DNA of 64,000 nt from Nansenia antarctica (GCA_963989245.1 OZ022351.1:15883188-15947187), one strand, 5' to 3'; positions 35,822 to 46,222 are shown, numbered from the stretch's first letter. A program made the numbers and translations. Notes: generated by a model not told the origin, from the sequence alone.

Positions 35822-36169
35822 TGATGTCACTACGGTGGCCTGTACACAATAACAATAATACCACAGTTCACATTTAGACCAATCAGGAGCCCTTGTGTCA
35901 CGTCGTCAACTGAATGTCATTAATCTGATTTTGGATCAGCGGTTAGAGAGAGATGGGCGTGGATTTAGGTGCACTTTTAGTCAACATCCATTATAGCGCT
36001 GATCTAGGATCAGATATATTTTAATCAGCTAAAATGTTCAGATTTGGGGTTTTTTTGTTTTTTTTTAGAACTTTTTTTTTTGGGGGGGGGGGGGACTGAA
36101 TCAATTCGTGGCGGAGGAAATTCATTCGTGGCGGCCCGCCACCAATAAATGCATGTAGAGGAAACACTG

Positions 36170-37810
36170 ATTGACAAGGCAGCTACATTGACAAGGCAGC
36201 AGACATTGACAAGGCAGCTACATTGACAAGGCAGCAGACATTGACATGGCAGCTACATTGACATGGCCGCTACATTGACAAGGCAGCTACATTGACAAGG
36301 CAGCTACATTGACAAGGCAGCAGACATTGACAAGGCAGCTACATTGACATGGCAGCATACATTGACAAGGCAGCTACATTGACAAGGCAGCATACATTGA
36401 CAAGGCAGCATACATTGACAAGGCAGCAGACATTGACAAGGCAGCAGACATTGACAAGGCAGCAGACATTGACAAGGCAGCAGACATTGACAAGGCAGCA
36501 GACATTGACAAGGCAGCTACATTGACATGGCAGCATACATTGACAAGGCAGCTACATTGACAAGGCAGCATACATTGACATGGCAGCTACATTGATAAGG
36601 CAGCATACATTGACAAGGCAGCTACATTGACAAGGCAGCAGACATTGACAAGGCAGCTACATTAACAAGGCAGCAGACATTGACAAGGCAGCTACATTGA
36701 CATGGCAGCAGACATTGACATGGCAGCATACATTGACAAGGCAGCAGACATTGACATGGCAGCATACATTGACAAGGCAGCTACATTGACAAGGCAGCAG
36801 ACATTGACATGGCAGCTACATTGACAAGGCAGCATACATTGACAAGGCAGCTACATTGACAAGGCAGCAGACATTGACAAGGCAGCTACATTGACAAGGC
36901 AGCATACATTGACAAGGCAGCTACATTGACAAGGCAGCAGACATTGACAAGGCAGCTACATTGACAAGGCAGCATACATTGACAAGGCAGCTACATTGAC
37001 AAGGCAGCAGACATTGACAAGGCAGCATACATTGACAAGGCAGCTACATTGACAAGGCAGCTACATTGACAAGGCAGCAGCCATTGACATGGCAGCTACA
37101 TTGACAAGGCAGCAGACATTGACAAGGCAGCATACATTGACAAGGTAGCTACATTGACAAGGCAGCATACATTGACAAGGCAGCAGACATTGACATGGCA
37201 GCTACATTGACAAGGCAGCAGACATTGACATGGCAGCTACATTGACAAGGCAGCTACATTGACAAGGCAGCAGACATTGACATGGCAGCTACATTTACAA
37301 GGCAGCATACATTGACAAGGCAGCTACATTGACAAGGCAGCAGACATTGACATGGCAGCTACATTGACATGGCAGCTACATTGACAAGGCCGCTACATTG
37401 ACAAGGCAGCTACATTGACAAGGCAGCTACATTGACAAGGCAGCAGACATTGACAAGGCAGCTACATTGACATGGCAGCATACATTGACAAGGCAGCTAC
37501 ATTGACAAGGCAGCATACATTGACAAGGCAGCTACATTGACAAGGCAGCTACATTGACAAGGCAGCATACATTGACAAGGCAGCTACATTGACAAGGCAG
37601 CATACATTGACAAGGCAGCTACATTGACAAGGCAGCAGACATTGACAAGGCAGCTACATTGACAAGGCAGCTACATTGACAAGGCAGCATACATTGACAA
37701 GGCAGCAGACATTGACAAGGCAGCATACATTGACAAGGCAGCTACATTGACAAGGCAGCAGACATTGACAAGGCAGCTACATTGACAAGGCAGCTACATT
37801 GACAAGGCAG
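36170..37810 (+). repeat. 17/18-bp minisatellite, right block (unit 1 intron 5)
   Basis: Continuation of the acattgacaaggcagc array after the DNA element, about 1.6 kb, up to the shared flank at ccggcaatggtgctgg. Together with the left block the array is about 2.8 kb, versus about 0.85 kb in unit 2. Confidence 0.95.
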
Positions 37811-38035
37811 CTACACCGGCAATGGTGCTGGTGTTTCATCTGATAGGGTTGTATATCAGATTTATTTCAGCACTCTGGAAAACATGTATACGAGTATTCG
37901 AACAGTAAAAAAAAAAAAAAATAATCAAACGCCCGTCCGTCGTATCCAGAGGTATAAATCGACACACACAGATCCTCCTCAGCAGCAATAACACCCCACA
38001 CACCCCCCATCCGACGGGCGGCGCGGTCGACTCAC

Positions 38036-38199
38036 CCACTCCGAAGAAGAGCGAGCAGGTGAAGATGGCGGTGAAGCTGGCGCAGGGCACCAGCATGGGG
38101 GCATGCAGGCGCGGAACACCAGCTCCTCCGTCAGGGGGGACACCACCTGGTTCCTCAGCCAGCGTATGTCGCTCACACACAGAGCCCAGAACCACGGGT
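38036..38199 (-). pseudogene. rce1: rce1 copy 1 exon 5, frameshifted
   Basis: This encodes PWFWALCVSDIRWLRNQVVS and then PLTEELVFRACM. A single-base deletion (gggggcatgc against gggcagcatgc in copy 2) then moves the rest to another frame, where APMLVPCAS and FTCSLFFGVG resume. The exon is 164 bp instead of 168. Confidence 0.9.
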
Positions 38200-38549
38200 C
38201 TGACAAGGGGACACACGGCGAGAGGGAGAGAGCGTCAGAGAGATGTCTGTATGATCACACCACACAATGAATAGGCACGTGTACTATTGACACTTTTTTT
38301 TTTAAATATTGAACTACGCCTTAGTGCCTTATTGTCTGCAAATTTGTCTGGATACTGGTAATTGTATCCTGTCTTTAGTTGTCACTTTATTTTTTTTATC
38401 TGGAATGATGCCTATTGCCTTATTGTCTTTGTGCTGCGATGTCAGGAACCGAAGCCTAAAGGATTTTACTCTCTTACACTTGTGTAATGTGACGTAACAC
38501 TAAAAGTAAGAAGTTGAAAGTAGGCAGGCCCACGTCTCTGCTGCCTCAC

Positions 38550-38628
38550 CAAAGGCCACGCGCATCCCGTCCATGAAGCCCCAGGGACAGTCCATAGCCA
38601 GCTGGATGAGGGGGCCGAGGAACAGCAC
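38550..38628 (-). pseudogene. rce1: rce1 copy 1 exon 4
   Basis: This encodes VLFLGPLIQLAMDCPWGFMD and then GMRVAF. It is intact, with the ancestral-looking acceptor ctcttgtcag that copy 2 has lost to a LINE insertion. Confidence 0.88.
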
Positions 38629-38845
38629 CTGACAAGAGGAGCGCACGAGATAGAACACCACTCAACCTTTGTTGTTATTGTCTTATAATACTAGAACAGT
38701 CTCAGTGCCTATGACTCAAAAATATGTTGACACCAGCATTTTAGCATTTAGATCTCCTCAAATCCCTGAAAACATATCGACTCATGGCAACGAAGCTACA
38801 GCTCGAAAATGTCATTTAAAAATACATCAAAGTCAAGTCTGTTAC

Positions 38846-38929
38846 CATGGTGAGCAGCAGAGGCAGCAGGATGGCGGGGATCAGGCCCTCCAGGCGGATG
38901 CCCATCAGAGGCAGCAGCGAGGGGCCGGG
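38846..38929 (-). pseudogene. rce1: rce1 copy 1 exon 3
   Basis: This encodes PGPSLLPLMGIRLEGLIPAI and then LLPLLLTM, identical in protein to copy 2. Acceptor attggcag, donor gtaacag. Confidence 0.88.
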
Positions 38930-39397
38930 CTGCCAATCAGAGGACAGGAGAGAGAGAGTCAACCCTGTTACCATCAACTGTCCAATCAGAGGACAGGAGA
39001 GAGAGTCAACCCTGTTACCATCAACTGTCCAATCAGAGGACAGGAGAGAGAGTCAACCCTGTTACCATCAACTGTCCAATCAGAGGACAGGAGAGAATGT
39101 CAACCCTGTTACCATCAACTGTCCAATCAGAGGACAGGAGAGAGTCAACACTGTTACCATCAACTGTCCAATCAGAGGACAGGAGAGAGTCAACACTGTT
39201 ACCATCAACTGTCCAATCAGAGGACAGGAGAGAGTCAACCCTGTTACCATCAACTGTCCAATCAGAGGACAGGAGAGAGAGTCAACCCTGTTACCATCAA
39301 CTGTCCAATCAGAGGACAGGAGAGAGAGTCAACCCTGTTACCATCAACTGTCCAATCAGAGGACAGGAGAGAGAGTCAACCCTGTTACCATCAACTG
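38930..39397 (-). repeat. 47-bp minisatellite beside exon 3 (unit 1, ten units)
   Basis: On the plus strand each unit reads tccaatcagaggacaggaga, then gagagtcaaccctgttacca, then tcaactg. On the gene strand each unit holds a pyrimidine tract, a cag acceptor-like end, six bases TTGATG and a gtaacag donor-like start. These match the two edges of exon 3. Some units have lost a GA dinucleotide or two. Confidence 0.92.
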
Positions 39398-39595
39398 AAA
39401 GAAAAACATCTACACATTTAGACATAAACTGGGCATTAATATTGGAATGCATCAAGACTAGACAATACATTAGACTAACACTAAACAATTGTCTTGTCTA
39501 GGCCAGACCAGTGTTTCTCGATGAGCTGTGCACAACGATCAGTTCTGTAGTGTAAGATAAGAGTTAGTGTTCTAACTCCTTGCTCAGGCACTCAC

Positions 39596-39689
39596 CTTCA
39601 CACCTGTGTATTCTTTCCATGCCCAGACGAAGACGGACGACAGGGCCGACACGACCAGCGCGCTGGTCTTGATCACGGCCGGGTGGTCG
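39596..39689 (-). pseudogene. rce1: rce1 copy 1 exon 2
   Basis: This encodes DHPAVIKTSALVVSALSSVF and then VWAWKEYTGVK. Nine bases coding the RRF of copy 2 are missing, and the exon 1/2 junction codon gives Ser instead of Arg. Confidence 0.87.
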
Positions 39690-39767
39690 CTAGAGGGTCA
39701 GCGCACACACGTGACAGACACGCAACACGTGTTCATTACTGACATTTCGGAAAACAAACCGAGAACC

Positions 39768-39895
39768 GGTGGTGGGACTGTCTGTCTGTCTGGTGGGACT
39801 GTCTGTCTGTCTGGTTTGGACTGTCTGTCTGTCTGTCTGTCTGGTGGTGGGACTGTCTGTCTGTCTGGTGGGACTGTCTGTCTGTCTGTCTGGTG
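39768..39895 (+). repeat. (GTCT)n-based minisatellite in intron 1 (unit 1)
   Basis: Tetranucleotide GTCT runs joined by ggtggga or ggtggtggga. The unit 2 counterpart is split into 57,115-57,225 and 58,141-58,905. Confidence 0.9.
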
Positions 39896-39967
39896 GGCAG
39901 GGACGGAGCTAGAGGGGTGGCACCCGCGATCTGATTGGCCCCCCTGCGTGCCCCCCCAATACACATT

Positions 39968-40785
39968 GTCCTTTAAGATATCTTAAATTAAGTTGAAGAT
40001 ATCTTGAATGAAGTTGTAGATATCTCAAACTGGAATTAGGAATTGTCGTAATTTAATTGTAGATATCTTGAAATTCATTTTAATGATTGATATCTCAAAT
40101 TGGTGATATCTTTAACTTTCATTCTGCCTAGTCGAAATGTTATTACCGATATCTTAAATTAGAGTTTAGACAAGGCGAAATGACGTTTCAGATATGTCTG
40201 TTGTCGTCAGAAAACGCGGGAGCAGCTTCCTCAAGTGTGTCTGGAGACAACACATCTGCAATGCGCTGTAGATTTCTAGTACAAGCATCTAGTGAACGAA
40301 TCTCACGTTCACCACAAATCCCTTGATGATATGTTCTCTCTATTTCATGGCATTTTCGCGCTATCCTATCCACCACAGCAACCGCCATTGCTTCTGCCAA
40401 CACTCATCAAATGCTTTGCTGCTCCCGCCAATATCATGAGATACCTCGCATCATCAGCGTCGTCATGCAATACAATTCGGACTAGTCATAATGACGTTTG
40501 AGATATCTGCAACTATTATTTTGACTAGTCAAAACTGAATTACAGATATCTGCAATGTCATTTAAGGATGTGTGACGAGTTGAGTGTCGTTTTCGGTGAC
40601 ATCACTGCTGATATCTGTAATTCAATTTTGACTAGTCAAAACTGAATTACAGATATCTCTAACTGTCGTTTTGACTAGTCAGAATGACGTTATAGATATC
40701 TTGAATACAAATTAAGATAGGTAAAAATCGAATTACGACTAGTCAAATGTAGCTAATAAATGTTAAAACGGCTTGCCATAGGCAG
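39968..40785. mobile_element. DNA element with many gatatc/gactagtc inverted repeats (unit 1 only)
   Basis: About 800 bp with more than a dozen agatatct words and several gactagtc palindromes, arranged as subterminal inverted repeats on both sides of a central unique stretch. The right end reads gttaaaacggcttgcc. A minus-strand frame at 40,188-40,403 (from MAVAVVDRIARKCHE) fills the centre and may be the start of the element's own protein. The left end seems truncated. I cannot name the family. Confidence 0.6.
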
Positions 40786-40940
40786 GCGGGATAGCGGATA
40801 GCGGGCACGGGCAGGGAGAGAGGAGAAAGGGGGCGGACAATTGTTTAGCCCTCCATCACCACCGGCACAATGTTATAACTGTTTAGATGTACCTGTTGGT
40901 GGTCAATTATTCATTTAGATTTAATTTAAAAAAAATATTA

Positions 40941-41046
40941 ATGAAGATGGCGCAGGCACAGCCAGACACCAAGAAGTTCTTCTTTGAGAATCTCTCCGGC
41001 GCGGGGAAATGCATCGCGGTGCTCACGAGCGGAGGGGATGCTCAAG
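40941..41046 (+). CDS. pfkp: Isolated first coding exon of 6-phosphofructokinase (pfkp-like)
   Basis: In frame from ATGAAGATGGCG the exon encodes MAQAQPDTKKFFFENLSGAG and then KCIAVLTSGGDAQ, ending G|gtaccg at a GT donor. The GxGK..AVLTSGGDAQG block is the N-terminal ATP-binding segment of vertebrate 6-phosphofructokinases. The LSGAGK lead-in is closest to the platelet type. Vertebrate PFK genes also end the first coding exon at GGDAQ-G (recalled family knowledge). No second exon (MNAAVRAV...) is seen downstream. It sits in intron 1 of the decayed rce1 copy on the opposite strand and is absent from unit 2. It may be a captured gene fragment, an orphan exon left by rearrangement, or the 5' end of a gene with very distant exons. 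Confidence 0.7.
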
Positions 41047-41168
41047 GTACCGTGTGACAGGTCGTGACGTTAGAATTATAAGGTTCTATCTCAATTTTTG
41101 TATAAATTGAGTTTTTTACAGGTGTAAAAATAATTTGTAATTTGTTTTAGGTGGAGCTTGGGCGTTAC

Positions 41169-41356
41169 CTGGTCAGGTCACTCCTCCACACGTGCAAGCT
41201 GCCCACGTAGGAGCAGGCGAGCAGCAGGCAGCACAGCACGGACACCCAGCACAGCCCGGCAGGAGCCTCGAACCCCGTCTGCTCTGACATGATGGTCATC
41301 TGCTCATCTGACGTTAGATCGCCATCATCTACCATCATTATCATCATCATTAACAC
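41169..41356 (-). pseudogene. rce1: rce1 copy 1 exon 1
   Basis: This encodes VDDGDLTS then MSEQTGFEAPAGLCWVSVLC and LLLACSYVGSLHVWRSDLTR. A run of ATG/ATC codons (MLMMMIMMV) replaces the MDRW start of copy 2. The donor is gtaacg. The first membrane segment (CWVSVLCCLLLACSYVGSL) is intact. Confidence 0.85.
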
Positions 41357-42169
41357 AGGGTTAACGACCGTGTTTAAATGGAATAGGTCGATTCGTAACG
41401 TGACAATTCCCAGATGACTTTAATTCGAAGTAAAAATGCCAAGCTGTTAAACAAATCGTCGGATCTTCTTCATCATAAACATGTACGCCGCGGCGCTGTG
41501 TTTCGACGTCATCACGCGGCGTCGCGAGCGCTCACCTTCCTATGGCTGTGTTCGGACATGAGACATTCGCTATAGAAATCTAGGAATATAATATAATAAT
41601 CATAACTTTATTTATATAGTGTTTTTCAGTTAGCAGTTACAAAGTGCTTCACATAAAAGAAGAAGAAAAATAAAGCTGGGAAATCAGAAAATATAATAGG
41701 GACATTTTTGATTTGATTTATTGACAAAAAGATACAAATACATAGGCCAAGCAAGGATCCTACTTGTAATTGTCAGGGGGCCGTACCAACAGCCACTCCC
41801 ATACTAAGAATAAAATGGTTAAAAGAGTACCAAAAATGCAGGAAATGGGTGGAACAACAAAGCACTGAAGCAATAAAGTTGGACCACTCCAAATCACTGC
41901 ATACATGTGAAGAAAATCAGGTTAAAGCAAAAATATGTTGTTGTTTTTTTATTTATTTAAAAGAAGACAGATTTGGCCAGCCTAATCCCGTCTGTCAGGC
42001 CGTTCCAAAGCCCAGGCCTGGTCACCTGTTGTGTTTAGCCTCGACTGGAGCGACTGGAGCAGTCAACACAGCTTTGCCTGGAGATCTCAGGCTCCACGTT
42101 GTCTCACAATAACTGCTGAGAAGTCTGAGACCTATTGACCCCACCAGAGCTGGGTATATTCTCTGGTGA

Positions 42170-42893
42170 TGCTCCTATATTGCAACCATCTTCAGTTGTT
42201 GCCCAATATCCACAGGATATCACAGCATCAGTGAAATATGGTAGCGAGGGGGGGGGGGGTTATGGCTTGAGCATGTAGTATGGCTTCCACTGAAACTGGC
42301 TCACTTTGTCTTCATTGACGACAGCAGAATTCTGAAGTGTACAGAGACATCTTGTCAGCCAGAGTACAAGCAAATGCCTCCAAACTCATTGGATGGTACT
42401 TCATCATAAAGTACGGACAATTACCCAAAACATACTGCAATAGCAACTAGGGAATTTTTCAGGGCCAAAAAGTGGAAAGTTGTTGACTGGCCATGTCAAT
42501 CTCCTGATTTAAATCATAATGAACATGCATTTAATTTGCTGAAGAGGAGATTTATGGCAAAACATCCTCAAAACAAACAACAACTGAAGATGGCTGCAGT
42601 CCAGGCTGGATCACCAGAGAAGACACCCAGTGTCTGCTAGAGTCATTGGTCGCAGACTTCAGGCAGTTATTGCATGCAAAGAATTGTCGACCAAATATGA
42701 AATGAGTGCTTAATTTGGACATTTGATAAATCTGTCCCATAATTTTTGGTGGCCTAAAATGAAGGGACTATGTCTAAAAAGTGTTGTAATTTTGTATGTA
42801 CCATCAAATAAAATCTGAATCTCTACTTTGACTTCACAGTAATTTTTTGAGTAATGTTTTGGGGTAGAGCCAAAAGAAGAAAAACTGCTTTAC
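42170..42893 (+). pseudogene. Tc1-like transposase relic (unit 2 copy)
   Basis: Same relic as 26,620-27,345, with the SPDLNHNEHAFN variant of the DDE motif here. Both units share the relic's lesions, so it died before the duplication. Confidence 0.75.
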
Positions 42894-42906
42894 TGTCCCA
42901 TATCAT

Positions 42907-44217
42907 GACTGCTCTTTGTGGACTTCAGCTCTGCCTTCAACACCATCCTTCCAGACAGGCTAGTGACCAAACTACTAGACCTGGGACTATCACACTCTAT
43001 ATGTGCATGGATCAAGGACTTCCTGTCCGACCGCCCCCAGAGGGTGCGGGTGGGCTCCCACACCCCCACAGCCCTCAGACTCAGCACTGGGTCCCCCCAG
43101 GGCTGCGTGCTAAGCCCCATCCTCTACAACCTCTACACCTACGACTTCACCCCCGTCCACCCCAGCAACTCCATCGTAAAGTTTGCAGACGACACCACCG
43201 TGGTGGGCTGCATCTCGGGGGGGGGACGAGGCGGCGTACAGGGATGAGGTAGAGCAGCTGAGCAAGCTGTGCAAGGTTAACAACCTGCTGCTGAACCAGT
43301 CAAAGATCCAGGAAATCATCGTGGACTTCAGGAGGAAAAAATCTGAGGTCCAGCCCCTGCTCATCGACGGAGAGAGCGTGGAGAGAGTCTCAACCCTCCG
43401 ATTCCTGGGGGTGCACATACAGGATGACCTGTCCTGGAAGAACAACACAACAGCCACCATCAAGAAGGCACAACAGCGGCTCTACTTCCTGAGAGTCCTC
43501 AGGAAGGAACACAACAAGCAGGAGATACTGGTGGCCTTCTACCGCGGCGCAGTGGAGAGCATCCTCACCTACGGCATCTGCAACTGGTTCTCCAGCTGCA
43601 CAACCGCGGAGAGAAATGCGCTACAGAGAGTCGTGAGAACAGCCCAGAAGATCACCGGCGCCCCCCTCCCCTCTCTGGAAGAGCTGTACAACACACGCTG
43701 CCTCAGGAAGGCCTCCAAGATCTCCAGAGACCCAACCCACCCTGGGTACGAACACTTTGCCCGGCTGCCCTCGAAAAGGCGGTACAGGACCATGGCCGCA
43801 AGGACAAACAGACTGAAGCTCAGCTTCTACCCCAGGGCCATCCAGGCCCTGAACACAGCAAAGACCTAGGTTCTGGGTCCTGGACAGTCTGGACGGATTG
43901 ATGGCAGCTGCTGGATTGAAAAAATCAGGTGTAGTGCTGAGGCACAAATGTGTACATTTCAAGCCTGCAAACTGCGACACTTTAAATGAATGTGCAATAA
44001 CACTATGTGCAATATGACAACCCTAGTCGTCTTATCTGTACAGTATAGTATAGTGGATAGTGTACATAGCCTTTATTTATGTAAACCAGCTCCTTTCCCT
44101 TCTTGTTTTTTTAGTTTTTTTTTCTTTCCTAGCACCAGGGGAGCCACCCCTCCCAAATGTCGTTGTTTGGTACCTGTACTATAGCAATGACAATAATAAA
44201 GACCATTCATTCATTCA
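42907..44217 (+). mobile_element. L2-type LINE, 5'-truncated (unit 2 only)
   Basis: This is inserted at the start of the 22-bp minisatellite. It has the 3' half of RT, the pol C-terminus and an L2-like 3' end: gtacctgtactatagcaatg, ataataaagacc, then (ATTC)n. Unit 1 has the empty site at about 27,356. The same tail occurs at 18,516, 25,600 and 54,358. Confidence 0.9.
42909..43869 (+). pseudogene. L2-type LINE reverse transcriptase, one frameshift
   Basis: RT motifs in order: LLFVDFSSAFNTI (motif A, catalytic Asp), STGSPQGCVLSP (motif B), FADDTTVVG (motif C with the Asp pair), then LRFLGVHIQDDLSW and the C-terminal region ending RAIQALNTAKT. The frame breaks in a G run near 43,217-43,225 and continues in the next frame from DEAAYRDEV. 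The N-terminal half, including the endonuclease, is missing. Otherwise it is remarkably intact, consistent with recent insertion. Confidence 0.9.
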
Positions 44218-44506
44218 TAAGGTCTGTACCTATGATATCTATGGTCTGTACCTATGATGTCTATGGTCTGTACGTATGATGTCATAAGGTCTGTACCTAT
44301 GATGTCATAAGGTCTGTACCTATGATGTCTATGGTCTGTACCTATGATGTCTATGGTCTGTACATATGATGTCTATGGTCTGTACCTATGATGTCATATG
44401 GTCTGTACCTATGATGTCATAAGGTCTATACCTATGATGTCTATGGTCTGTACCTATGATGTCATAAGGACTGTACCTACGATGTCATAAGGACTGTACC
44501 TATGAA
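44218..44506 (+). repeat. 22-bp minisatellite (unit 2)
   Basis: Counterpart of 27,357-27,625, starting directly after the LINE tail. Confidence 0.9.
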
Positions 44507-46222
44507 GTTTGGCTCATTTCCAGTTCATTCCAGAATATCGTGTGTGTGGAAGGAATCACAATTCAACAAATATTCAAAAGAAGAATTGTGTACACAGTAA
44601 ACATATCAATAGCTTGGGACTCTCTGTTTGGCACAGTCAATCATAGGTGATTTTACAGAATTCAATACAGCATAAAGACATTTACCGACACGAAAACATC
44701 ACAAAACAGTAGAGACAAGTTATAAAATGAGGTCATTTATTTACAAATTGCTGAGATTTTGCATTGTGGTTCTAAAGATCCCATAAAAGATTGTCATTAA
44801 ACACTGTTCAGTTGGTACTGGAAGTCTCCAAAAACTGCATTGCACACACTGTGGCCTAAACCAACAACATAAAAAGTACATGCACATATCAGTACATTCA
44901 GTCCATGTCACCAAAATAGATTTGATTACAAAATATAGTCTTCAATATAAACATCTGAATTGTATGTTGTTGTTGTTTTTACAACCAGGTCAGTTAAGTC
45001 AGTACATATTTAACTAGTCCTGAAAAAACACACTTTTAAATACTATATCATTCTTCAGTGGTGTTGTTTCACTAAAATAGCAGAGCTAACATTTCAATTT
45101 TCAAAAATATATTTGTTTCTCTACTGCTATGTTTTTTTTTCTCTTTACATATAGTGTGAATGCACCTACTCGAGAGCACTATGATGTGATTGTTTGGCTC
45201 GGACATTTTGGAGAATTAAAACGAAATAGTGTTTCATCATATATTCAGCAGGAAAGGAGAGTTCACCCCCAGTGCCTTGTGAATGTCCTCACGTCCAAGG
45301 GTTTCAAGTCAATGACAGGAAAACAACAGCATAAGAACAGTCGTGTGACATCGAAAATGAACCTGTGACTATGACTTCAGACAACAGGAGTACTTTGACG
45401 ATCTGAAAGAGAAGCTCTGTTCCGTCTAGATCCCGGGGGGGGCCATGAGGTGGCAGAATGACAGAGGCGAACGGCAGATGAATCTGATTGTATTGATTTA
45501 GAATTTCCTGTCTCGATGTGCTTTGTTTGACCCTTCCTAACACAGATAACACAGATTCCCCCAGAGCCTTGTCATTGAGATGCGGGTATATATCTCAACA
45601 ACAAAGGCAGATCTATCAGCTACCTGACAGCCAAGTCTTAGCAGGGGAAAGAAGCTGGCATCTCTTGTTCTACTGACTAGCTGTTTTTAGGACTCACAAA
45701 ACGCATGAAGGAAGGGAAGATTCCAACCGATTTTAGTTCCTATGCATGTGAGCACGAGACAGCATGAGAAGATCAGTTTTACTGGAAAGGGAGGCTCTCG
45801 GCTAAGTCTGTCTAAAACAGCTCAAAGAGAATATTCGAGGAGATACCGCTATTGTGTTATACAGGGTCATGTGTTGGGTCTCGACATCAATCTGTTCTGT
45901 TGGGAGGAGACATAATCAAGGTAGAAACTGAGTAAAAAAAACTAACACACAGGCGTTGCTTAGCCCCTGAGCTAGTTTTTTTTCCACAGCACTAAACCTG
46001 GACACGGTCCTCTGGCGCCACCTGTCGTAAATCTAAGGTAGCTACAGGCTACTTGTTTTACAAAAAAATTTCATTCGATGTCATTAATAAAGCTTCAAAC
46101 CCCATCTAAGATCTATTAAAAAAAAACTATCTGTTGAAAAATGAATGGCTTAACTGTTCTTATGATGTCAAAATATTCAAAGCACCGTGGCATTATAGAC
46201 TTCTCCTCTATACAACAACAAC
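44507..46222. other. Duplicated region downstream of rce1 copy 2
   Basis: Nearly identical to 27,626-29,340, including the same 79-codon open frame at 45,129-45,368. No recognisable gene. Confidence 0.5.

Larger units (their letters stand above)
34604..36169. mobile_element. hAT-like DNA element inserted in the minisatellite (unit 1 only)
   Basis: Termini cagtgtttcctc and gaggaaacactg form perfect 12-bp TIRs, flanked by attga on both sides. The CAGTGTTTCC end and 5-bp duplication suit a group of fish hAT elements (tentative). Inside are a Gypsy LTR-like piece, a fold-back MITE at about 35,661-35,821 and a G run near 36,083. No complete transposase is seen. Confidence 0.75.
30903..41356 (-). 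pseudogene. rce1: rce1 copy 1, CAAX prenyl protease 2, decayed
   Basis: All eight exons of the neighbouring intact gene are present in order on the minus strand: 41,169-41,356; 39,596-39,689; 38,846-38,929; 38,550-38,628; 38,036-38,199; 33,015-33,086; 32,809-32,871; 30,903-31,150. Splice sites keep GT-AG. A 1-bp deletion near 38,097-38,103 shifts the frame directly after the EELVFRACM catalytic segment. Further damage: a 9-bp loss in exon 2, 3 bp in exon 5, 12 bp in exon 8, Trp replacing Cys in HSFCNYM, and several substitutions in exon 7. The upstream region shared with copy 2 is only about 200 bp before the duplication junction. Transcription is possible but a working protease is unlikely. 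Confidence 0.88.
25946..41556. repeat. Segmental duplication unit 1
   Basis: From the word gagacattc at 25,942-25,952 the sequence is closely similar to 41,557-59,533, with interruptions by copy-specific insertions. Unit 1 carries the decayed rce1 copy. Its right end follows ggctgtgttcgga at about 41,556. The shared word atgagacattc lies at both the left edge and the internal junction. This supports a head-to-tail tandem arrangement. Confidence 0.9.

Noticed and set aside
33421..37810. CRISPR-like array of regularly spaced repeats
   Set aside because: There are no unique spacers, the units are contiguous, and the context is a vertebrate intron. It is a minisatellite.
38669..39421. 250-codon frame with repeated SNQRTGE-type units
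   Set aside because: It lies over the 47-bp minisatellite and exon 3 on the opposite strand to rce1. Repeat artefact.
42854..43252. 132-codon frame overlapping the LINE
   Set aside because: Out of frame with the clear reverse-transcriptase motifs. A shadow of the RT.
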